Shown here: piece after piece, positions 47,331 through 59,260 of the stretch
How positions within the stretch are numbered: the stretch's first letter is position 1
How the letters are laid out: each line of letters opens with the position of its first letter
Source: Trichaptum fuscoviolaceum
Taxonomy: Eukaryota > Basidiomycota > Agaricomycetes > Hymenochaetales > Trichaptaceae
Direction: 5' to 3'
DNA: 64,000 nucleotides
Assembly: GCA_910574455.1 (NCBI GenBank)
Contig: CAJSYZ010000005.1
Coordinates: forward strand, 6,882,001 to 6,946,000
Program-made: the position numbers and the translations under genes
Notes under the pieces: generated by a model
What the model was told of the DNA's origin: nothing
What the model saw: the letters and a program-made list of their open reading frames with translations, nothing else
Database searches by the model: none

Positions 47331-48460
47331 ATGCTCGACGAATCCCTCTTTCCGAGCAACCAATACATTCATGTAGCGGCACTTTGCGTAAGTGTCGTCA
47401 ACCCTGGGAGTTTAGTGGAACATACTTGATGCTTTGCTCAACAGGCTATCGTGTGGGACATCGTTATCCACATATCGCAAGATACCGAGCTGTTCATGGG
47501 ATCTAAGTTATCCCTAGCAAGCAGCACCTTCTTCCTTTCCAGGTTAATTGCGAGCTATTACAAGCATAGCCGAAAAACTAACTTCGCACTGTGCATGCAT
47601 AGAATATCAACGCTCCTACAAGCGATTGCTTCTGTTATGTTCACTTGTGAGTGTACTAACCTTATCTTCATCATCTTAAATTGATTGATCAACGACATAG
47701 TCGGCATCGTTCCAGCGTGCCGATTGAATCCAATAGAGACTTCTCTTTTTGTGATTAGCATCTGTTCGACGACGCTCCTATTCGTGTTCCGCGCTCGAGC
47801 TGTCTTCCTGGGAAGCCATAGGGCCACTGTATTTTTCTTCGCTTGCTGGATGATCGTTGTGTGCTTCTGCTTCACGATGCCGTTTTCCTTCACCGCTGTG
47901 AAAGGTCCAGGCGAAGGTTGTACAATCAGGGCGATGGAAACCTATTGTGTCAGCTGCTTCGTTGCCGCCGCAATGAACGACATCGCTGTCTTCATCCTGA
48001 TAACGTGGAAGATTCTATCCTTTTTCGCGGCTGGAGAAGGATACAAATCATGCTTCGCGTGCTTTTGGGGAAGGGACGATCTTCCTCTGATTCCAGATAT
48101 ACTACTCCGGACTGGACAGCAATATGTTTTGTGAGTTGTTGATCTGGTTACCGTTATGTATGCAAGCTTAACAACTTTCCTCTCCTTGCGTCGGGTAGAC
48201 TTACTGTGACAGTGAAAGCAATGGGTACTGCATTGATGCATGCACCACAATTGCCTTACACGTTCAGGACATGCTTAAACGTGCCGCTCGCCGTCGTGGA
48301 GAATGCAATGGGCTGCAAAGTGTTCCGTGACATCAAATTGGACCTCGCGGACAGAGACAGGAACTGGTCTGCTATTCCAAGCAAACCTATCCAATTCGCT
48401 CAAGGAAAACAACCTTCGGCTACATGGGCGATGGAGGAATCTTTATTACACACATTATGA
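47331..48460 (+). CDS. Multi-pass membrane protein, local family copy B
   Basis: ATG at 47,331 gives MLDESLFPSNQYIHVAALC, followed by an intron with GTAAGT. Then AIVWDIVIHISQDTELFMGSK and LSLASSTFFLSR follow. A short exon ISTLLQAIASVMFT is next, then FGIVPACRLNPIETS, CSTTLLFVFRARAVFLGS, and two hydrophobic helices. FVAAAMNDIAVFILITWKIL, FWGRDDLPLIPDILLRTGQQY and, after an intron at about 48,131-48,199, the last helix lead to NAMGCKVFRDIKLDLADR. Splice phases agree with copies C and D. About seven hydrophobic segments are visible, with a short cytosolic tail ending ESLLHTL. It appears intact. Function is unknown; sensing or transport at a membrane is possible but not shown. Confidence 0.8.
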
Positions 48461-49314
48461 ACGCCTCATCTAGTGATGCCACTGTTACTTCTATTCAATT
48501 TTATGGGGGTCTGAGAGTATTCAGTGCAAAGCCGTGTCAGACAATTTGCGCGTTTCAGCTTCGACCGACAATTCACTACTGGTCCTAGTGCAACTTCGTC
48601 GACCACTGCGGCCAGAGCTGGGCCATGTACACGATTGAGGAACACTTGACTTTGTTCTTCTTTGCTTCCCAACTCTCAGTTCTTGGATCATGTGGGTCTT
48701 GTCCAGTCTAAGCTCTATATGACCTGTACTGCTCGTAGGAGAAAGCCTATCATGCAATATATTCGATGGTACGCCACAGATTGCATGAGATTATACTGTT
48801 GGTATCATACTAACAAATTCTTTTGTTCTATACAAGTCAGTCACAAAAATCGTCTTACAGATGAATTATGATGTTCTCGGAGTTGATGGTGACAATGTTC
48901 CGAGTAACTAGTTGGTGCCTCTAGATATTGGAGCTAAGCTGGGTAGCACCTCAACTTCCATATATCGCTCTTGAATAACTCATCTGATCCCTGGAAAACT
49001 CTGTAGGTCTCGTATTCGGCGTGAGAACAAGATCTGATGGCTCCTCAATTAGACTTGGAACACAATCTGACACACTCTATTGGTTTCGTGTGAGTTGTGT
49101 TGATCGGTTGATCTATCGAAGAACCCTGAGGTGTCGCCACTGGCACTGCAGTGTTGTCGACAAATATTAATGCTTCGTTTCTTTCAGCAGGTCCGGGTGC
49201 TCCGGGATGAGAACGACCACCATATAAGCTTGGTAGCTTTGCATCGCTGAGAAATGTCGCGACTTACTCACGCTCGGCGACCCAATCTCTCTCGAACTTT
49301 GATCAGCATTAAAT
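48461..49314. other. Gap between membrane paralogs B and C
   Basis: No gene is supported. The minus-strand frames at 48,466-48,757 overlap each other and have no motif. ccactggcactgcagtg lies near 49,138. Confidence 0.35.
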
Positions 49315-50447
49315 ATGCTCGAAGAATCCGTTGGCACCACTGATAAATACGTTCATGTAGCGGCACTCTGCGTGAGTCTCGTCATCTCTTTGTTCGAAGA
49401 TAAGAAATGTCTGAAGTTCCTTTGAGTAGGCTATCTCGTGGGACATCATTATCCATATATCTCAAGACTCTGAGATTCTGATAGGATCCAAGTTGTCACT
49501 GGCGAGCAGTGTATTCCTTATTTCCAGGTCCGCTCATCACCAAGCTTCGCAGAGATTTCTGACCTATAAATTCATAGAATATTTACTGTAGGACAAGCGA
49601 TTGCATCGTTATTATTCTCCTGTAGGCTAAATTACTTTATATCTGCTTTCTTAGTTCTCACATGCTACATATTAACAGTTGGAACCGATCTGCCATGTGA
49701 ATCTATCCTGACTGCAGAGTTTTCGCTACTCGCTATCAGCATATGCTCAACAACGCTCCTATTCTTCTTCCGTGCTCGAGCTGTTTTCCTCGCAAGTCGC
49801 ACGGCCACTGTCTTTTTCTTCGTTCTGTGGATCATCGCTGCAGGCAATTGCATAGCACAGCCATTCTCCTATACAGCCGTCAAATCTGTTTGGAGTGAAG
49901 GCCGTCGGATCGGAGAGATAAAGATGACCAGCACCACCTGTGCTATTGCCACAGTGACAAATGACATCATTGTATTCACCCTCATATCCTGGAAAATTCT
50001 GACCTCCTTCGCGATGGAGGAGGGATACGGGTCGTGTTTTGCATATTTCTGCGGGAAGAGCGGCCTGCCAGTGATTTCGAAGATTCTTCTACGCAATGGG
50101 CGGCAGTATTTCATGTAAGTAGACCGTAGCTTCCGAATTTACAATTGGGTGCTCACATTCTTCCCTGCTATTTTTATGGCGTCAGATTCACGGTCGCGGT
50201 GAAGGTTGTGGGGACGGCGGTGATGCATGCTCAGGTCATGCCTGCGACACTCAGCGTTTCCTTTCTAGTGCCACTTGTTGTCTTAGAGAATGCGATGGGC
50301 TGTAAAGTCTTTCGAGACGTCAAACTGGACCTCGCAGTAAGGAACGGGAGTTTGCCGGGTATCCCAAGTAGACCCATTGAGTTTATGGAGGGGACACAGC
50401 TCACGAGTTCAAGGGCTATGGAACGAACTTTATTGCTAGCAGTATGA
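49315..50447 (+). CDS. Multi-pass membrane protein, local family copy C
   Basis: ATG at 49,315 gives MLEESVGTTDKYVHVAALC, joined to AISWDIIIHISQDSEILIGSK and LSLASSVFLISR. IFTVGQAIASLLFS, FGTDLPCESILTAE and CSTTLLFFFRARAVFLAS follow. The next exon holds MTSTTCAIATVTNDIIVFTLISWKIL, FCGKSGLPVISKILLRNGRQYF and, after a short intron, FTVAVKVVGTAVM. The end is NAMGCKVFRDVKLDLAVRNG and a short tail. The intron after LLFS would start GTAGGC, a weak donor compared with GTGAGT in B and GTAAGA in D. The block SEGRRIGEIKMTSTTC replaces the GEGC...ETYC segment of copy B, so the extracellular cysteine pattern has changed. It appears otherwise intact. Confidence 0.78.
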
Positions 50448-50866
50448 GTGCTTTCTAGTACTTTATTTACTTTATCTATCTGCTTTAGTGGGAGTCCTCA
50501 GGCAATGATTCTCGAACTGATTCAGGTATTAAAGACATCCCAGTTACCAGAGAGTTTGTATCGTACATTATAATGTAGAAGGACTATGTACTCCGAAACA
50601 AACACGAAAGAGACGTTTCTTTCTATATTATGTAGCAGCCAAGTTGCTCATTACAAGCATTGCGTCTTGACTTGGGAGAGCAAAGCTGTTTCATTCTTTA
50701 AAAGCAATATTAGAAATCGATTCTCGATTTAAAGGCATATGAGTTACATTGGAAGGGTATAGGTAAAATATAGTACATAGCAAAAGCCCGTGATAAACCA
50801 ATATTAGAGAATAAAAAGATGCGAATGTGACAACCCGAATCAATGTCCCAAATATTATTTTTGTTT
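50448..50866. other. Convergent intergenic gap
   Basis: This AT-rich stretch lies between the 3' ends of copy C and the F-box/LRR-like gene. I see nothing in it beyond likely terminator sequence. Confidence 0.4.
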
Positions 50867-52804
50867 TTACAGCGTCGAGTTGGCCCTGCCCCTCACGTTC
50901 GGTTTCACGCTGGGTATACCAGGCAAGTCTGAAAGTATGTCCGATGAATCGGCAGACAAGCCGTCGATGCCGTTCACGACGATGTCTAGGCCAAGCTGGG
51001 TCGCGAGGGCCTTGAGTCGGCGTGCCGCGTTGCGGCGCTCTTCTGCACGGCGCCTGGCAGCAGCGAGGCGGCGCGGAGAGAGCTTACCAGTTGCCGAAGA
51101 CTGGGATGCATCCATCAAGCTGGGAATGTCGATGGACAGAGTGCGCAGGGCTGGGTAGAGAGGCGACATGGTCGCAGATGATACAGCGCTACTTGCTAGC
51201 GAGGACATCTCCTGATCAAGCAAATCACTCTTCGTGCTGTTGTCACCCCCTTTTTCTAAAGATGCAGAGGCGATGTCGAGAGATGGTGAGCTCTCGGGCT
51301 CTTCTGTGAAGTTCTGGCAGATGGCAAGCTTAGAGCCGGAGCGTTTGCGTCCTTTGTGTGGAACCCGGCTACGGTCACGCTCGCTGCGCTCCTTCAGAAA
51401 AGCTTCAAGGGCAGCGCAGCCTTCAGCAGCGTCGTCGGGCGCAAAGGAGCAGGAGAGTGTGTGGACGGGTGAGCCAGCCAAGGTCGGTTGTGCGAGTGTA
51501 CTGGTGAGTGAGGATGTGGGAACCAGAGGCGTCAGGTGTAAAGTGTGGAGATGAGGAAGGGCAGGCGGAAGATTGGGGGATGCACCATCGTCACCCTTCG
51601 CACTGAAACCACTGGGAGAAGGCGCTGCCTTGACCCCGAGAGCCGAGCTGAGTGAGAAATCTTCGATGCTTGTTGGGACACTCGCGAGTATGCGAGCGGT
51701 GTGCTCTTCGTTCTTCTCCGGCGAGACATACGCACACGAACCGAGCTTCAGAACCTCAAGCGGACATTCAGGTGTACCGAGCGCGCCCCAAAGAGGGTCG
51801 CCTAGATGGGTATCACTGATCTTCAGCCGGCGGAGGTAAGGAAGCCGGAGGAGCTGAGGGAGGCGCAAGTCGCGTCCGAGCCGTGGGTGAGGCGGGATCT
51901 GTGCATCGTCGTCGTCGCCGGTGACCACGGGAACAGTGGAAAAGGCAAGTTCCTGTGCGTGCAGCGCGGAGCGAGTAATGCGAACAAGAGTGAGATCCTC
52001 TAGACGCGGAAGAGAAAAGGCCAGAGATACGGCGAGGCGCTCAGAGCTGTGCAAGGAGGCGAATGTCAGAACAATTCTGATAGAAATAAGTAGAAAAAGG
52101 CAAGAGAAACGGATCATAAATCACAGCGCCGACATAGAGGGAACATCTAGTGATGAAAGGGAAGGGGATCAAGGTAGAAATGATGGTCATGAACGAGGTT
52201 GGGGTTTGGACGTATATGGGAAAACATTGTTGGAAAAGAATCAACGAGAACTCACAAGGGTCGCACCTCCTCCTGTGCCCAGTTGTCCAGTCGTAGCTTC
52301 TTCACCCTTTCTACAACCTGGAACGCACGTAGTATGTCGTTTGGGACAAGCGAGCCTCCAACTGAGAGTGAAAGGGATTCCAGTGACACACAGAGCGAGA
52401 GCAGAGTAGCGAGAGATCGAGTGACATGGGGCGGGTCATATGGCGTGAAAGTGTCATGTTGAATGCTGTCGTCGGTAATCGACTTTGTGCAGACGTCGAG
52501 ATCGTGGATGAAAGTGCGATATTCAGGGGGTACCGTGTTTAAGAACTTCTGCAGCGACTCGTACGAAGGCAACTTGACTGTCTGCATTATAAACAAATTA
52601 GACGTTTGGTCAACAATCCCCGATCGACCGGAAATAAAGAACAGAAGATGTTCTCACTCTGAACAGAATTGGAATGCAGGCAGAGTATGACTTCTTATCG
52701 GCCATTCCACACGCGAATACATCGTGTAGAGCGAGCTTCTCCAAGACGGCAAGCTTCATCTCCCCCGGAAGTCCGTGCCATGCGAAAGTGTTGGTAGCTT
52801 CCAT
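50867..52804 (-). CDS. F-box/LRR-like protein
   Basis: ATG at 52,804 opens MEATNTFAWHGLPGEMKLAVLEKLALHDVF (quoted here as its key parts LPGEMKLAVLEKL and CGMADKKSY), an F-box-like start. Exon 1 ends near 52,658 (GTGAGA). Exon 2 (about 52,586-52,258) contains VTRSLATLLSLCVSLESLSL and VKKLRLDNW. Exon 3 (about 52,079-50,867) contains LPRLEDLTLVRITRSALHAQEL, LPYLRRLKISDTHLGD, CPLEVLKLGSCAYVS and HLHTLHL, spaced leucine-rich repeats. Its C-terminal ~170 residues are basic and low complexity with an Arg/Ala-rich helix (RRLAAARRRAEERR). SCF ubiquitin ligase adaptor function is inferred from the family. About 560 residues. The gene looks intact. Confidence 0.75.
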
Positions 52805-55110
52805 CGTTCCAAGCGATTTTGCTGCGTATGAGTGTTCAAGAGGAGAAGATAGAGACAGAAGTACAGTTCATACGGATATGTTGACGAAGGGCTCGAGTAA
52901 AATCTTCAGTTGTTAAATAAGATAGCTGAGACGCGGCAGAGCCGCTGAGGAGTCTATGTCGAAAGATAGGTCCGAACTTGAAGGCTGAAGAAATAAGCCC
53001 CCACTCGCATCGGCCACTTATTGACAACGTCCTTAGTCGTCGGACATCAACAAACTCCAGAGGGACAAACCGAAATTTGCACAGCTTCAAGCATTTATTA
53101 ATACGCTATTTGATGGTCTAACACGGGCATTTGATGCGGACGTACTAACAACAGACAGCTAGCAACGCTGGCAGTGATTGTCGGTAACCGACTCTTTTGG
53201 TCCTGCTTCGTCGGAGCAGATGTCTTCAAGCGAGTTCTAGCTAGAGCAACCCAGCCAACTTCAAGTTCAAGACAACACAATACATTCCCTTTTTTGTCAC
53301 TATCGTGAGAACGGCCTTCTCTTTCGTCAGTGGCCTATGTTCTCCTCCGACCTCCACCGTTGATGGTTCTCCCGGAAAACTATGCAAAGATCTTCAATCA
53401 CTCTCATTCAAGTTCAGGGATAGACTCCCTGATCCGACATGGCTTGGTTTCGGGATGACGTTCGCTTCAGCATTTTCACCTCCATGACAATCTCAATTGC
53501 TCGACTGAGTCACTGGACTACAAATGCCTAATGACAATGACTACCCGCCCGGACGAAATGCGCGGATGATACATTGCATTTTGCACCTCCTAGTTGTCCG
53601 CGACAAGCACGCGGATTAACACATATACGATCAAGGCGACGGCGGGCCCCACTGGCAGCCGGACGCGCCCGTTTGGCGCCGCCCATTGCCATAGGCCTGC
53701 TTAGGGACACGCTCGGGCGCCCCGGTGACTGTGAACTAAGGAATCACCACAAAGTCCTCCGCATTCTCTGGAAAACACAAAGGCATAGAATGCATTCCGA
53801 CGGACCAAACGCTTTGTGTTCGCGATGTAAGCTTGTTCGTTCGCTTGCCGCAAGCCAGTGCGTTACTGCGGTATGGGTTCCGTACAGCATCTGGAGTTCA
53901 CCGCACTCGTTTCCTCGACGTTTCGATCGCTCGATTGACAGTAATCTAAAGATCTTAAGCTCAGTGCACCCTGCCTTGCCTCCCGAACGCCACAATAATC
54001 TCTTGGAGTCATCATCCGGATGTTACAGGTTGCGTCGTAATTGGTAGGTACATTATGTGTTTCTCCTATATCTACTAAATTTAAGGGTGTATAATATCCA
54101 TCAGGTGGGTGAGAACAGGCTCCGAGCAGCAAATGCGACTGGCTATAGTCCCGAGAACGCATTTGATGGTTATTAGGGGTGATATGGATGCACGGCATCC
54201 TGCACAGCCTCTTCAAAGTTAAGGTTTTACTTGTCGAAAGCCAAAAGCGGATGGCTCACAGATTCGGCACTTCAAAAACACATACACGGCTCGCCGAACG
54301 CAAAGGAGATGTCGACCATTGTGTATGCCAGTGGAAGAAACAAATACAACAGCATCTCTTCGTTCCGCATCCACCTATGAAAAAGCGTATCCAACACTGT
54401 ACTCTACTATTGTGGCGTCGTGTCTATACAGGAATGACTCCCTGCTTCCGTTTAGCGGCTCAAGAGCCAGAACAATGGCGGGTGCGCAAGTTCTCGGCGA
54501 GATGTCCATCTTCAGGTTCGAGTTGCAGGAAAAGTGGTGTAAAGCGCAGGAAAGAGGTCACAGCTCTTGTTCTACTTCTCGGCTTCTTCCAAATGTGATG
54601 GACCTGCCAGTGGACGCTTCTCGAGTTGTGGCGTTCTTGGCTTTCAGCTGCTGCTATTTCAACTACTAAGCATGAGGCCGCAAATGATAAAACTAAGTAT
54701 GGCTAACGGCTATTACACGCCGAATGTGGTGAGTTTACACATTAGGTTTGCTGCTGCAATCACACACCTTGCTCTCATGTATCTCAATGCTTTTGCGCCT
54801 TCAAGAATGCTGTTTTACTAGGCATGAGTATGACTGACTAGTGCAATTTCCGAGCCAATGACGCCTCGTAGGAACACGGACTTCATACCGCAGTGCGTTG
54901 CGGGTGGCCTGTTCCTTTTCTTCCTCCAACCTGGTCTTCAGCCCGCAGGGAGGCTCTGCCTCACGGTATCTCCTAGCTCCTTTCTCTCCGCCGAACAGAA
55001 GGATGGTATGTGTTTCGTTTCCTATATGTATGTTTCCTACACGTATCGCTCTCACTTCTCCATTCTTCCTTTGCTTATGCGAGGGTTCTTTTTTGGGTTA
55101 GGAATCGGGC
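52805..55110. other. Long gap with only weak open frames
   Basis: Several frames of 60-160 codons occur on both strands (for example 53,574-54,047 plus) but they overlap in multiple registers and carry no motif. A stretch near 54,850-55,000 (CVAGGLFLFFLQPGLQ in one frame) is hydrophobic and could be an exon of the frame that follows. Confidence 0.3.
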
Positions 55111-55737
55111 ATGAAACACTTTCTTGATGGCCCAGACCGGGATTTGAATCTTGTATTCATGACTGAAGGCTACTGTATCTTTCTTGCTCTGGCCGTCCTG
55201 TTCTCGGCGTATTTACCGTCATGGAGTATCCTCGGACTAGAGTTGCGAAACTTTCTTCGGCTTCATTATTCGGCCTGTTCGGGTTGCAAACACAGTCTGG
55301 TCTTCGAAAGTCCGAGCTTCAAGCATGCTAGGTACACTTCATACTCTACGACCGGGTATCGACTGCCATTACATTTCAGACGCATGAATCTTCTCGTTGG
55401 CAATTCCACGCCGTGCCTTCCCAATGCTACCATCCGTGAAAGCCATAGTGGACGTAGGCCGATGACTAACGAGGCACCACCCATTTACCCAAGGTATCCT
55501 GAAAATCTTTGCTCACTAGAGTACATCCTGTATCCCGCTACTCCCGAGCTCCGCTCGGAGCGTCGGTATGGGGTCAGATCAAACTCAGCACCTCCGTTCC
55601 TTGGCGCTTCAACGCCCAGGAACCGCTACTCATCATCTGAGTCGATTGGCGACGCCAAGGTCAGATCTGTATGTGCAACAAAGGGGCGTTCGGAAAAAAA
55701 TCTCGCCACGAACCGTCCTTACTGGAAACAGTGCTGA
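55111..55737 (+). CDS. Unrecognised open frame, possible 3' exon of a membrane protein
   Basis: This is an open frame of 208 codons. Near its start is one hydrophobic segment (YCIFLALAVLFSAYLPSW), then a hydrophilic Ser/Arg/Pro-rich tail with RYTSYSTTGYRLPLHF, EYILYPATPELRSERRYG and RYSSSESIGDAKVRS. The composition is like the cytosolic tail of a fungal membrane protein. A minus-strand frame (56,262-55,633) overlaps its 3' end and is equally open, so the coding strand is not certain. No family is recognised. Confidence 0.3.
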   Translation: MKHFLDGPDRDLNLVFMTEGYCIFLALAVLFSAYLPSWSILGLELRNFLRLHYSACSGCKHSLVFESPSFKHARYTSYSTTGYRLPLHFRRMNLLVGNSTPCLPNATIRESHSGRRPMTNEAPPIYPRYPENLCSLEYILYPATPELRSERRYGVRSNSAPPFLGASTPRNRYSSSESIGDAKVRSVCATKGRSEKNLATNRPYWKQC

Positions 55738-56860
55738 GTGCGCCCTTGTCTTGTAATTCGTCTGCGCAATACCTCCTTGGATTGGGATAGCCTTTCCTCT
55801 CCGCAGCAGCGAAAACTTAGTACACTCCGTCGTACACTCCTGGCGCGGTCTTGCGATGGCAGTGCACAGCCTCGCTAAACGTGCATTGCGTCTGCAACCT
55901 CTGCAATAACGAATGCGCTGCCAGCACCTTACAATTAGTCCGTTCACTTTCATTGCACGGCATGTCTGCACCGCATCGCCTTCCAGTGGGATCAATCCAC
56001 ATGTGCACGAAAAAGGCAATTTGTCTAAATTTAACTTATTGGGACCCACAACCGTACGTTGATGCCGCTTCCCGAGAGTCTTGACTCCGTTGTGTGCTCG
56101 CGGAAGAAAAGAAAGGCGAGCCTCGAGTACAAGAGAAGAAGCCAATGCCCTGAGTGCGATTCTGGCTGCTTCGGATGCTATCATACCCGAGGCAGTGTGA
56201 GGACCTTCTTGCCATCTTTCGGACCTCCTGTCTACGAATCCGGTGGCTCCGGGGATCATCACTCAGCCGGGCAAAGTAGTACTTTTGATGCTACATAGTA
56301 CAGTGAGCGCCGTCAAAGTACAAATCGAGGTTTTCCCCACTCTTGAAAGCAAGCGTCTGCATGTTGCGATGGCAGCTAACGGTGATGCTATTCATACAAT
56401 ACTGGGCAAATACAAAACACAGTAATGAACACTTTACAATAGTAAGTACAAAGTATCCTTTGACGCCCTTCATTCGCCCCTTTGAGTCATCTATCCCATA
56501 CAATCATGATCGGGCACGTAGGCGCATAGTTGATGGTTGACTCTGATCCCACGTGTTAATATCTGATCAATGTGCGATCAAGATGCGCTGGCAGGAAACG
56601 GAGAGTTCTACATGATGGAATCAATTTACATATCCCAATGTTGCCGTCACCTTCGATCACGATCGAAAATTGCATCACCCATGTAGCATGAAAGAACGCA
56701 CGGGTCTTTGCACGCATACCATAGGATACCAAATGCATTTCTCCTAAAGTACTTCCTTAAAACTCAGATAAGGGGCCAGAAGGATAATGAGAGATATAGA
56801 CGATGCTCACATCTACCGTTGAATCAATACAGTACCGAAATAAATCATGCCAATTATGAA
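55738..56860. other. Gap without a supported gene
   Basis: A short plus-strand frame at 56,059-56,298 with SQCPECDSGCFGC is cysteine-rich by chance or as an exon; nothing supports it. The rest is the 3' flank of the chitinase gene. Confidence 0.3.
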
Positions 56861-58776
56861 TCAGCAGCCGGTCGAGGAGCCAGAGCTGCTGTTGCCTATT
56901 GCCTCCCGAATGGCATCCAATAGGATATCGTTCGAGTCTCCTCCTGCCTGCCACATAGCGAACCCCCCTAAGCCTGCGTTCTGAATATAACTGCCTTTCG
57001 CGGCTGTGATGATAGCGAAAACGAGTCGAAATGAGTATGAGATGTCAAAGTCGAGATGGCATTTGACAAGACGTACCGAATGATGTAGCATCATCATACG
57101 AGACCATGACTTGAGTGTTGGGGTTGTAGACATAGGGCTGTGGGAGAATCGATAAGTCAGTACCAGGCGTCTTCTAGAAGTGGCTAGGATGAAGTTGCCA
57201 CAACGCATTTGACAAATTCAAAATGCAGCAAGTGTCACGGAATCATCTCATCATATGCGCTGCTGATAACGACGATGCCCACAGAGAACCTTACAAACTC
57301 ACTTACCGTCTGACTGCAATTGTCATACCGATACGAAATGCCAGTTGCTGGAGTTCCATCGCTATTTAAAAACCCTCCTTCTATCAGTCCCCAGAAGTCA
57401 AATATGCCACCAACGGGGGTGGGGTTGCCGCACTGGTCCACGCCGGCGTCACCGTCCCATGAATCCCCGTGTGGTTGATTTGAGGCATCGAATGGTGGGT
57501 ACGGCTCCATCTCGCCCGTGGCGGAATCGAGAGCCGAGGACGATGCGACGGAGAAGGAGTGTCCGTAGGAAGCAACGCCCAGCACAAGCTGCGAGGCGGG
57601 GAACCCGGCTTTCGTCCAAGCTTCGACGGCTCGCACTGCGGAACCTTCTTGTTGGGAGCTTGGTGCACAGGTATCGTTCAGTGGAGCGTTCGGACCCACG
57701 CCAGAAGGCGTCCAGGTACCCCAAACGTCGTAGTCCATAATAGCTTCAAATCGCCACCGTGTCAGCACTGGGGTGAAGTGTAAGAGTAAAACTCTCAGCT
57801 ACTTACTAACGAAATCTAGCACTTTAGCGTACTGTGAGACATCGTCCAGCGGTGTTTCATCTGGACCCATGAATGGCTGAAGGCCGACAGCGGCGGAGAG
57901 GACAATATTCTCGCCTATCGGTTCCGCGCGAAGTGCCTGCAGGAATGCAAGGAAATTGCTTGAGTCCTGCGAGTTGATCGTATTGCAACCAATGCCTTGA
58001 CGATTTGGATACTCCCAGCTACAATGAGGTTTAGTCATTGATACATCGGCTTAAGCATAAGATCGTAGAAGCGTACTCAAAATCGATACCGTCCAAGTCA
58101 TATTTCGTCACTAATCCGAGAACCGTTTGCACAAACGCAGTTCTGTTGGTCTCATCCGCCACTGCAGTCGAAAAATACTGCGAACCAGTCCAGCCGCCGA
58201 TAGAAAGGCTGGCTTTGACTCCCTGCAGAATGCATCAGCATGGAATGCGGACTTAAACAAGGAACCTCGAACATTCTGACTCGCCGAAGCCACGAAGGAT
58301 GGAAGAAGCTGTTCATCTGAGTCTGCAAGCGAGACGGTGTTCACATCCGGAGTCGTGGTCCTGCATTGCACGTTCGGGCGTATCAGTAAACTAGTGGTAA
58401 GCAACGTATGAAGCACGACTCACGCAAAAGCATAGATGACCTGCGAATACTTCGACCAGCTGACTTGGCTTGGTGGATACACTGTCCCATGCCATCCCGC
58501 GTACCATGTCGTTGCGATCTTGCCCGAAGCCGTCGTCAAGCACTGACCCGTACCACCTGAACCAGACCCCGAGCCTCCGGATCCGGAACTGGTGCCCAGT
58601 GTAGACTGTGAGTTCCTCTTCTTGAGCGAGCACTTTACATTCGAGCTGAGTGCAAGGGCTTCCAGAGATACCAGAGTAAGGATGTAACAGGCCAAAAAGA
58701 GCTGCAGGAGTCCGACGTAGGCCCGAATGTAAGTTGCACTACCGGCCCTGTGCCCGCCAACGAGTGCCCCTTGCAT
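56861..58776 (-). CDS. GH18 chitinase
   Basis: The product is a family 18 glycoside hydrolase that cleaves beta-1,4-linked N-acetylglucosamine in chitin, for cell-wall remodelling or nutrition. ATG at 58,776 is followed by a hydrophobic segment (residues ~20-42, VGLLQLFLACYILTLVSLEAL), a signal peptide or anchor. A Ser/Gly linker and TTWYAGWHGTVYPPSQVSW come next. Further exons give ASLSIGGWTGSQYFST and the active-site DGIDFDWEYPNR with the catalytic Glu, the last split by an intron that restores Asp-Trp. LSAAVGLQPFMG, IMDYDVWGTW and AGFPASQLVLGVASYG follow. The C-terminal exon ends GFAMWQAGGDSNDILLDAI and a short Ser/Gly/Cys tail. No carbohydrate-binding module is seen. About nine exons; all key motifs are present. 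The dibasic KKR after the hydrophobic segment could be a Kex2-type site (inference). Confidence 0.92.
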
Positions 58777-59260
58777 TGTTCGAATGTTTAGAAACTGCCG
58801 TCGTAAAGGTATGTGTGGGGCTTAGTTGAATTTCGAGGTCACAGGGGAAGGGAAAGTAAGTAAGGGGAAATTGGTGGTCTTTGGCTCCTAGTGAGGCGCA
58901 GCGGCTGGTTGTGAGTGCCAGGCTTTGAACACGAGGCTCATAATGGAGCAGCCGAAAACTCGGCCAAGTAATTTCACAAAGTTTGCTTCTCGTCTTCGGC
59001 CAAGGTCGACGCTAAGGTAGGATAGGTTCTCGCGGTGGAATTCTGAGTGTGAAAGCGAGAGGGAAGACCGGCGTCAGTTGGGCGTTCTTTCGGACTTCCG
59101 TTTGAGGTATGTAGTACAGTCACCAATGTACACATATGGATGAATGACATACGATTCTTACAACACAGATCATAGCGAAACAATGAGAAAAACTATGTAT
59201 CAACGTCTTTGACTCACAAAATACAGTTCTGAGCTACAGTACCTATGTAAGATTCAGTAT
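58777..59260. other. Gap between chitinase and SRP19
   Basis: Promoter side of the chitinase and 3' side of SRP19, both on the minus strand. I see no other gene. Confidence 0.4.

Noticed and set aside
53574..54047. 157-codon plus-strand frame
   Set aside because: Arg/Ser/Pro-biased sequence without a motif, no splice context, and competing frames on both strands.
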